This document shows, piece by piece, positions 15,198 to 20,508 of a stretch of 25,549 nt of DNA; position 1 is the stretch's first letter, and each line of letters starts with the position of its first letter. The position numbers and the translations under genes were made by a program. The DNA comes from a virus. Below the pieces are notes generated by a model, which saw nothing but the letters and a program-made list of their open reading frames with translations, made no database searches and was not told the DNA's origin. The DNA is taken from positions 1 through 25,549 of the IMG/VR virus record IMGVR_UViG_3300036652_000071. One strand, given 5' to 3'.

Positions 15198-15728
15198 TCA
15201 GTGGACGTTGAGCGGGAAAGACTTGAAGTAGTCGAGCGAGTACCAGCCGCGGTTGATGAACTCCTGCTCGTATGAGCCCGGGAAAACGTCCCCGATCATC
15301 CGCCCGTCGTGGAAAACGTTCACCCCGGCGGCGGCCAGCGCGGCGTCACACAGCTGGGCGCACTGGAACTGACCGTCATTCTGGAACCGCTGGCGGACCC
15401 AGTCCGGGAACCGGAACCGGAAGATGCGCTCCACCGCGATCAGGGCGTCATCCAGGTAGGCGTAGGGCTTTCCCACCTGTGCACGCGCGTAGGCGGCCAC
15501 GGCGGCCTGCTGCGGGCCGGAGAGGTTGAACTTGGACCAGACCGCGGTCGGCCAGTCGGACAGCGGGTGCAGTGCCACGCCCTCACCGTCGGCGCTGGCG
15601 CATTCGTTCTCGCCGGTGCAGACGATCATGTGGTAGCAGTGGGAGGCGGTGACCTTACAGATGGCCCAGGAGATCCAAGAGTGTGATCCGGGGATCACAG
15701 CCACCTGCCCTATAGGTGAATCGCTCAC
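15198..15728 (-). CDS. YiiX/NlpC-P60-like permuted papain-fold hydrolase
   Basis: This 176-residue protein has the order of a permuted NlpC/P60 (YiiX-type) domain. H33 in HMIV lies in the first strand, followed by a long insert, ARAQVGKPYAYLDDALI near 81-97, the nucleophile candidate C123 in FQCAQLCDAALAAAGV, and DGRMIGDVFPGSY near 141-153. That order (His before Cys) and the GDxxPG loop are typical of actinophage members I know. Members cleave amide or lipid bonds; the substrate here is unknown. The start is GTG, overlapping the stop of the membrane-protein gene (GTGA). The enzyme is not preceded by a signal peptide. It lies in the head operon, not in the lysis block. Confidence 0.82.
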   Translation of the reverse strand: MSDSPIGQVAVIPGSHSWISWAICKVTASHCYHMIVCTGENECASADGEGVALHPLSDWPTAVWSKFNLSGPQQAAVAAYARAQVGKPYAYLDDALIAVERIFRFRFPDWVRQRFQNDGQFQCAQLCDAALAAAGVNVFHDGRMIGDVFPGSYEQEFINRGWYSLDYFKSFPLNVH

Positions 15729-16072
15729 TTCTCCCCCTCATCGTCGGCAACTTCCAGGTGGATGGCTACGGCAATGGCCCGGATCTCGGCGGCGATGGAG
15801 CGGATGTCAGCAAGCTCCTCAAGCACCGCGTCATGGGTCTCCCGGATCAGGCGCTCCGTGGATTCCGACTGGAGCCGCTGGCCCACCATGATGACCGAGA
15901 GCAGGACCAGCTGCAGGAACGCCTGAGCCGTCCATGTGGCCACGGCCGTGACCGGGGCAGGCATGAGCCCAGGAGTGGCCACCACGGCGATCCCGGCAAA
16001 GATCAGGGCGCAGTACATGGTGCCGACGGCGCCGGTGATGCGCAGTGCCACAGCGTCCAGCCACTTACTCAT
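15725..16072 (-). CDS. Two-TM small membrane protein
   Basis: The 115-residue protein has two hydrophobic helices: about residues 13-32 (GAVGTMYCALIFAGIAVVAT) and 45-63 (ATWTAQAFLQLVLLSVIMV). The second ends in GQRLQSESTE and is followed by a charged helix with heptad-like spacing (LIRETHDAVLEELADIRSIA) and an acidic end. Similar short two-TM proteins with an LQLVLL-x-VIMVGQ helix occur in actinobacteria and their phages, function unknown to me. Its ATG lies inside the last bases of the PLD-like gene (8-base overlap), and its stop overlaps the YiiX-like gene start. The three genes therefore appear to be one translational unit. Confidence 0.8.
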   Translation of the reverse strand: MSKWLDAVALRITGAVGTMYCALIFAGIAVVATPGLMPAPVTAVATWTAQAFLQLVLLSVIMVGQRLQSESTERLIRETHDAVLEELADIRSIAAEIRAIAVAIHLEVADDEGEK

Positions 16073-16619
16073 GGGGAGCGGCTTTCGCTGCCATGTCCTT
16101 CAGTGCCTTGGTGTGGGAGAGGTCCAGAATGTGCCGGGCCTCAGCGCAGGCAACCGCGTTGTTGGTTACGGTCAGTTCGTTGTCCTGCAACCGCTCGCCT
16201 GAGTCGGACCAGTTGGTGGACCCGGTGACCAGCCAGATGCCATTGACGATCATCATTTTGCGGTGGATGATCTGGCCCTTCTCGGACCGGCCGATGGCCA
16301 CCGAGTTGCCGGTGAACTCGTTGTGATACTTGGCCAGCAGCGCCCGCTCATGCACCCCGCCTGCCTGGCTGGAATCCAGCGTCAACTGAGCGTAGACGTC
16401 CGGGTTCTTCAGGAACCCGTCGATCAGGGCCGCGGCGTCGTCATCGTCAAAGCCGTACATGGAGAGCACGAAACTGGTTCGCACCTCACCGAGAACGGCA
16501 ACGATGACGCTGTGCACGTCATCCCACGGCGAGTAGAACCGGCGCGTGTCGGACTGGTAGTTAGGGTCTACCGGACGGGTGGCCTTGAACTGGTCGAGAT
16601 CCGTTATGGTCAGGGCCAC
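16065..16619 (-). CDS. Single-HKD phospholipase D-like protein (Nuc family type)
   Basis: A 184-residue protein; the GTG start at 16619 has an AAGGAAG site 7 bases upstream, whereas the frame extends further only as a shadow of the gene before. The N-terminus RRFYSPWDDVHSVIVAVLGE and MYGFDDDDAAALIDGFLK follow the usual first half of Nuc-type PLD nucleases. H119-R-K121 and G133-S-T-N136 are the catalytic and phosphate-binding parts, but the D that normally follows HxK by five is N126. N147 and E148 are in place. Such single-HKD proteins dimerise to make one active site and hydrolyse DNA or phospholipid phosphodiesters. Whether the D to N change abolishes activity is unknown. It lies between the major capsid gene and the adaptor, not a usual place for a PLD. 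Confidence 0.87.
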   Translation of the reverse strand: MALTITDLDQFKATRPVDPNYQSDTRRFYSPWDDVHSVIVAVLGEVRTSFVLSMYGFDDDDAAALIDGFLKNPDVYAQLTLDSSQAGGVHERALLAKYHNEFTGNSVAIGRSEKGQIIHRKMMIVNGIWLVTGSTNWSDSGERLQDNELTVTNNAVACAEARHILDLSHTKALKDMAAKAAPHE

Positions 16620-16632
16620 GGCAGCACTTCCT

Positions 16633-16827
16633 TTACTTCTTGGCGACGGGCTTTCGCTTGGGGGTTTCGCTGGGCTCAGCGGGCGGTTCGGCTTCTTCCC
16701 AGTCGTGGACCCGGAGCAGCCACTCGGCCACCTCAGGGGGCACCTCGAAGCGGCCCTCATCGTCGGGCTGGTAGCGCTCACCCGCTGCGGACAGTTCAGT
16801 AACGCCGGACTTAGTGACAAAAGCCAT
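16633..16827 (-). CDS. Small hypothetical protein after the capsid gene
   Basis: This 64-residue protein starts at MAFVTKSGV; an AAGGAG site 6 to 7 bases before this ATG decides the start against an upstream in-frame ATG. It reads GERYQPDDEGRFEVPPEVAEWL and then a helix, with a Glu/Pro-rich linker and a basic KRKPVAKK end. Small proteins with a short VPPEVAEWLL motif are common beside phage capsid genes, where some act as decoration or connector parts; no function can be claimed. It sits directly after the tRNA and ahead of the PLD-like gene. Confidence 0.7.
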   Translation of the reverse strand: MAFVTKSGVTELSAAGERYQPDDEGRFEVPPEVAEWLLRVHDWEEAEPPAEPSETPKRKPVAKK

Positions 16828-16915
16828 GGGATTCTCCTTGGTCTGTGTTGTGGGGATTTGGTGGTGGGTCACCGCCCTGTTGGGATGTTTATTGCCGTCG
16901 CCGGATTAGATGACG

Positions 16916-16988
16916 TGGCAGCAGCAGGAATCGAACCTGCCGTGGACTGATTTACGGTCAGCCCTGGCACCTTGCCTCTTCTACTGCC
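16916..16988 (-). tRNA. tRNA-Tyr (anticodon GTA), atypical
   Basis: A 73-base cloverleaf can be folded. The seven acceptor pairs all form (one T-G), the T arm is GCAGG/CCTGC with loop TTCGATT, and the anticodon stem GCTGA/TCAGT closes a 7-base loop CCGTAAA, giving anticodon GTA. No CCA is encoded; the discriminator base is A. Oddities: position 33 is C, not the near-universal T; position 8 is G instead of T; the D arm is irregular, only GGC/GCC with loop AAGGT; and the variable region is five bases rather than the long arm usual for bacterial Tyr tRNA. It lies 3 bases after a strong hairpin and behind the capsid gene. It may be functional, degenerate or a processing element. Confidence 0.72.
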
Positions 16989-16991
16989 GGG

Positions 16992-17026
16992 GGGACGGCG
17001 CGCGTATCCCCGACGCGCGCCGTCCC
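16992..17026 (-). other. Perfect 13-bp inverted repeat, capsid 3' UTR hairpin
   Basis: Arms 16992-17004 and 17014-17026 are exact reverse complements (GGGACGGCGCGCG), with a 9-base loop. It is almost all G/C and starts 21 bases after the capsid gene stop and ends 3 bases before the tRNA. No T run follows, so it is not a classical intrinsic terminator. It could protect the capsid mRNA 3' end from exonuclease, slow polymerase, or assist tRNA processing. Confidence 0.85.
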
Positions 17027-17047
17027 GGTCTAGCTCACGACTGCTGG

Positions 17048-18511
17048 TTAGCCAGCCGCGATGTTGTTGATGACCGCGCAGGTGACAGGCGCCTTGTTGG
17101 TCAGGGTCTCCAGCGAGGAAACGTCCCATTCCTCACGCGGGCCGCCATTGGCGCCCGGGCTCAGAGAAACGCCGTAGTCGAACTCGGCCACGTCGCGCAG
17201 GGTGCGCACGCTGAAGGTGTTGGCGATGCCCGAGTTCGGGTACGGAACCCGCTCGGTCAGGGCCAGAATGGTGCCCGGAGGGATGTGAGGATCGACCACG
17301 ATCATGATCTCCTCACCGCCCGCGGAACCGTTCAGGTAGCGCGCCACGGAACCACCAGCGGTGGCACCGGCACGGCCGTTGCCCTGCGGCTCCAGGTAGG
17401 TCACAGCGTTGCCGCCGCCGAACACCTTGCCCTTGATGTCCTTGGCCTGCTGGGAGTTCATCAGGTACACGGACGGGGAGAGGTTGGTCGCCTCGAACAC
17501 CAGTTCGTTGAGGTTGTCCAGTTCGGTGATGCCCTGAGCGGAGCCCGTGAGGGTCGCACCGTCCAGGGACATGAACGTGGCGCCGGACGTGGTGCCGGAA
17601 CCTGCCTGCACCAGACCGTTGGTGCCGTAGTCACCGGACAGCGTGGCCAGGATGCCGTTGTAGGCGTTGGTGCTGTAGGAGGTGTCCACGGCCGGGACAG
17701 CGGTCGGCTGGATGTTGGACAGGGACGGGAACCCGGCAACCGGGACCGGCGCGTTCGCGGCAGGCATGGACGTCAGCGTGAACTTGTTGGTGGTGGTGGT
17801 GCCCACGTAGTAGGCAGTGCCGCCGCCGTTCGCTGCGAACCAGTCGTAAGCCACAGCACCGCGCACAGCCGGGACGGAAGCCGCCACGGAGTTGGTGGTG
17901 CCCGCGGAGACGGTGACCGAGTTGTCAACCGACGCCGCGCCCGAGCCGCCGTAGTAGTAGTTGTACGCGGAACGGGCAGCGGCCCGGATGTGCACAACGA
18001 TGGAGGCGCCGATGGTGCCGCCGGTAGCGGACGCCGTCAACGTGGTAGCGCCGATGGCCGGGAGCGGGAAGTTCTGCCCGCCGATGATGGCCTTGTTGGC
18101 CGCGATCCGCCACTGCATGAGCGTGCCGGTGACCGCGATTGCCTTGGCATCCGCGTAGTTCTTGGCCAGCGCGATGGCGTCCTGCGTGACCTTGCCGGAC
18201 AGACGGAGCGGCTGGTACTGAGCCAGCACGTCCAGTTCGGAGAAGTTCACAAAGGAACCGCCGCCGTCAATCCCGGTGAAGGGGTTGGGCTGGGTGTTGT
18301 TGATGTTCAGCATTGCGCGCCAGTGCGCGGCCTGCGAACCGTCGCCCTGCTCGCGCTTGATGCGCTCGAACGTGGGGGTCACGACCGGGACCAGCGAAAC
18401 AACGCCGGACAGGTCATAGCCATACAGGCCGGTGGTGCCTACAACACCAGCGGTCTGGGCTTTGCGGACGGCATCCAGAGTTTCCTCCGTGATGCCATTG
18501 ATGTCAGTCAT
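17048..18511 (-). CDS. Major capsid protein with inserted beta-domain
   Basis: This 487-residue protein follows the protease/scaffold genes and has an HK97-fold feel: N-terminal arm, TPTFERIKREQGDGSQAAHW near 45-64, a helical LAKNYADAKAIAVTGTLMQWRIAANKAI region near 115-142, and a C-terminal half with ELDNLNELVFEA, SPSVYLMNSQQAKDIKGKVF and GGEEIMIVVDPHIPPGTILAL near 398-418. Between about 145 and 255 there is a Ser/Thr/Gly-rich segment with SVTVSAGTT-like strands and AVRGAVAYDWF, a fibronectin III/Ig-type layout that interrupts the fold; it may project from the capsid surface. A GAAAGGG site precedes the ATG. It is the most likely capsid subunit because of length, place and neighbours. Confidence 0.88.
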   Translation of the reverse strand: MTDINGITEETLDAVRKAQTAGVVGTTGLYGYDLSGVVSLVPVVTPTFERIKREQGDGSQAAHWRAMLNINNTQPNPFTGIDGGGSFVNFSELDVLAQYQPLRLSGKVTQDAIALAKNYADAKAIAVTGTLMQWRIAANKAIIGGQNFPLPAIGATTLTASATGGTIGASIVVHIRAAARSAYNYYYGGSGAASVDNSVTVSAGTTNSVAASVPAVRGAVAYDWFAANGGGTAYYVGTTTTNKFTLTSMPAANAPVPVAGFPSLSNIQPTAVPAVDTSYSTNAYNGILATLSGDYGTNGLVQAGSGTTSGATFMSLDGATLTGSAQGITELDNLNELVFEATNLSPSVYLMNSQQAKDIKGKVFGGGNAVTYLEPQGNGRAGATAGGSVARYLNGSAGGEEIMIVVDPHIPPGTILALTERVPYPNSGIANTFSVRTLRDVAEFDYGVSLSPGANGGPREEWDVSSLETLTNKAPVTCAVINNIAAG

Positions 18512-18540
18512 TGGACTGCCCTTTCAGAAGTTGGGTGCAC

Positions 18541-18568
18541 AAAAAAACCGGCGCCGTCGGCGTCGGTT
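18541..18568 (-). terminator. Intrinsic terminator between scaffold-like and capsid genes
   Basis: On the minus strand AACCGACGCC, loop GAC and GGCGCCGGTT form a ten-pair stem with one A-C mismatch, followed by a run of seven T (two in the stem). This is a good rho-independent terminator. It lies 25 bases after the scaffold-like gene and about 30 bases before the capsid ATG. With so little space left, a full promoter after it is unlikely, so it is probably leaky or an attenuator. Confidence 0.8.
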
Positions 18569-18593
18569 CTCGGAACGGGTGGAACGGTTCGGG

Positions 18594-19739
18594 CTACCGC
18601 TGGGACCAGCCGTTGCGGATGATGTCAGCGACACCAAGGACGCGCTTGGCCGGGTCGGTTTCCGCTTCGAGCGACTTGCGCACGTCAGCGAACTCCTCAG
18701 CGGTGTGCCCACGGAGCGCCGGGCCAGGCAGGTTCGGCCGGTGGCCGGACAGCATGGGACCGCTATCGCGCGGGGTGTGCTCGAACTTGTCGAGCCGTTC
18801 CGTCAGTTCGGTGTTGCTCTTGACCAGGGGCTCTACAGCGGTAGCAACTGCGGCCTCAAGGGCCTTTGCTACAGCTTCAGCCACACGGTCGTCCAACGAC
18901 TTGGTGACGGTTTCGTCGTCCGCTGCGGCAGGCGCAGGGGCGGCGGGATCTGGGGCCGGGGCTGCGGCGGGCGCAGGATCGGCGGCGGCGGCCACGGGGG
19001 CAGCTGCAGGGTCGGGGGCGGGTGCCGGGTCGTCCGCGGCGGGCGCGTCACCTTCGGTGGCGGCGTCCGAACCGGAGTCCGGGGCGGTTGCCAGCGGGGT
19101 CAGGTCGTCGGAATTGACCGAGCCCAGCAGGTTGCCGCTCTGGTCATAGACGGCCACCTGAGTGTCGTCGGCTTTGGCCACCTGCGTGGCGGGGGTCGGG
19201 TCAGTCACGGCTTCCTCCGTAGTGTGCCGGGTAAGGGCTTTGATGAGTCCGAGCGCGCGGGCGTCGGCTTCGGCGTCACGCTGGCCGCTGTCGGCCTCGT
19301 TCTGCTCGTCAACGGCGAACTTCGCCAGGGTGGCCAGTGCAAAGTCAAGGGCGCACGCGGCGTCCTCCAGGTTCCACTGGTTGTTCCAGGCGTCCTCGTC
19401 GCCCTCGGCGCCCTCACGGGCCGCCAGTTCCTTCAGCTGGTCACGGACCTGCACCAGTGCGCTGGTCGCGGTCCGGGCTTTCGCTGCGTCCACGGCCTCC
19501 CATGCGGGTGCGCCCGGGTTGGCGTCGGCGGCGGCGTCGTCATCCACGGAGTCACCGTCGATGTTCGCGCCGTCCTGCACGTCCGTGCCCTCAATGTCAT
19601 CCACCTGTTCCTCGACCCCGTCCTTGACGACGGGGGCCGGGACGTTCTGGGACTTCAGGAGCAGGAACGGCATGCCGGTTGCTGGACCGTCCACCGCGTC
19701 TACGCGCGGGATGGCCGGGTTGATAATTTCGGTGGTCAT
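18594..19739 (-). CDS. Scaffold-like capsid assembly protein
   Basis: This 381-residue acidic protein begins by ATGA overlap at the end of the protease gene. It contains a helical block with GAPAWEAVDAAKARTATSAL and WNLEDAACALDFALATLAKF near 76-141, seen as I recall downstream of XkdF protease domains in actinophages, then a long Pro/Ala/Asp linker at about 235-275, and a coiled-coil-like helix (ETVTKSLDDRVAEAVAKALE) near 276-295. The end has SGHRPNLPGPALRG and a helix. Such scaffolds direct capsid assembly and are removed by the protease. Evidence is composition, domain order and position between protease and capsid. Confidence 0.75.
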   Translation of the reverse strand: MTTEIINPAIPRVDAVDGPATGMPFLLLKSQNVPAPVVKDGVEEQVDDIEGTDVQDGANIDGDSVDDDAAADANPGAPAWEAVDAAKARTATSALVQVRDQLKELAAREGAEGDEDAWNNQWNLEDAACALDFALATLAKFAVDEQNEADSGQRDAEADARALGLIKALTRHTTEEAVTDPTPATQVAKADDTQVAVYDQSGNLLGSVNSDDLTPLATAPDSGSDAATEGDAPAADDPAPAPDPAAAPVAAAADPAPAAAPAPDPAAPAPAAADDETVTKSLDDRVAEAVAKALEAAVATAVEPLVKSNTELTERLDKFEHTPRDSGPMLSGHRPNLPGPALRGHTAEEFADVRKSLEAETDPAKRVLGVADIIRNGWSQR

Positions 19740-20140
19740 GACAGTGGAGCCTCACTTTCTCGTCGGGCACCCATGCCTTGGATGGACCACCCGTTGAACT
19801 CACCGCGACGGATGCGCGGCCATGTTTCGGCGTCAAACTCGACGCCTAGTACCCAGTCGCCGGATTTGACGATCTGGGTTGAACCGTCGGCCGCGGTGGT
19901 CACCCAGTCGGGTGCACCCTCAGGCCACTGGTAGCAGGCACGGACTTTGCCGTGGCCCACAGTGCCGTCCACATGGTGGAGGCCGATCTGCTGGCCGATG
20001 GACTGGTCCATGAACGTCCACATGGATTTACGGACGTTGTCCTTGGTCATGAACTCGCCGTGACCGTCCACCCGGTTGGCTGGGTAGGCCACGCCCTCGA
20101 CGTAGTGCGTGTCCCCCGGGTATCCGCATTCGTCGCACAT
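19736..20140 (-). CDS. XkdF-like capsid maturation protease
   Basis: The 134-residue protein resembles the protease domain of XkdF (S78-2). VEGVAYPANRVDGHGEFMTK near 14-33 starts the domain, H55/H56 in IGLHHVDG is the likely catalytic His, and S119 in EFNGWSIQGMG is the likely Ser. The order strand, H, then GDWVLGVEFDAETWPRI and NGWSIQG is the family order. It starts with M-C-D-E-C, a CxxC that is unusual for the family. It is shorter than typical XkdF proteins, because the scaffold-like part is a separate ORF here. It probably processes scaffold and capsid proteins. Start ATG two bases after the preceding stop. Confidence 0.78.
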   Translation of the reverse strand: MCDECGYPGDTHYVEGVAYPANRVDGHGEFMTKDNVRKSMWTFMDQSIGQQIGLHHVDGTVGHGKVRACYQWPEGAPDWVTTAADGSTQIVKSGDWVLGVEFDAETWPRIRRGEFNGWSIQGMGARRESEAPLS

Positions 20141-20142
20141 GG

Positions 20143-20493
20143 TCAGGCGCTCGTGTTGTCAATGATCGGGACACCGGCCTGAACCAGTGCCGCGATCAGG
20201 GACGCCAGTGCTGCGTTGCCGCCCTTCGCCCCGGTCACCGAGACGGCGGCGCCGCCGATTACCGGGGTCAGGGTGGACACTGTGCCGTTGCCTGCCCGGT
20301 AGTACAGCGGGCTGACGGTGGAGGTGAACTGCGGCCAGTCACCGTTTTCCCACCGGTCCAGCTTTGAGCCGGGCAGCGGGGCGCCGGTGGTGTTGAACAC
20401 CGGCGCCGGGCTGCGGAGCAGCTTGTCGGAGCAGAGCGTGATGCCGGACGGGTCACCATGGAGCGCCGGTTTCTGGAACGTGTAGACGGTCAT
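20143..20493 (-). CDS. Small head-fibre / decoration-like protein
   Basis: This 116-residue protein starts at the ATG at 20493, with AAAGGCGG upstream. The final third, AAVSVTGAKGGNAALASLIA plus ALVQAGVPIIDNT, follows a GG-x-ALASL-x-AL-x-x-x-G pattern seen at the C-terminus of many small phage head-fibre or spike proteins, where it is thought to trimerise. The N-terminal part has PSGITLCSDKLLRS and a DRWENGDWPQF segment. Being between the portal and protease genes it may decorate the capsid or the neck. The role is inferred from the pattern alone. Confidence 0.65.
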   Translation of the reverse strand: MTVYTFQKPALHGDPSGITLCSDKLLRSPAPVFNTTGAPLPGSKLDRWENGDWPQFTSTVSPLYYRAGNGTVSTLTPVIGGAAVSVTGAKGGNAALASLIAALVQAGVPIIDNTSA

Positions 20494-20508
20494 TCCGTCC
20501 GCCTTTCG

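Noticed and set aside
16065-16820. Extended 251-codon version of the PLD-like gene
   Set aside because: The upstream part overlaps the small gene at 16633-16827 and is low-complexity Ser/Arg/Pro; a GTG with AAGGAAG at 16619 fits the domain start.
16916-17026. tRNA and hairpin as an attachment site (attP) with nearby integrase
   Set aside because: No integrase or excision gene is in the window and the element lies in the middle of the structural operon, where integration would split it.
16910-18622. Long plus-strand open frame of 570 codons opposite the major capsid gene
   Set aside because: It is the antisense shadow of a high-G+C gene: Gly/Arg/His-rich, with no motif, no ribosome binding site, and it crosses the tRNA and terminator.
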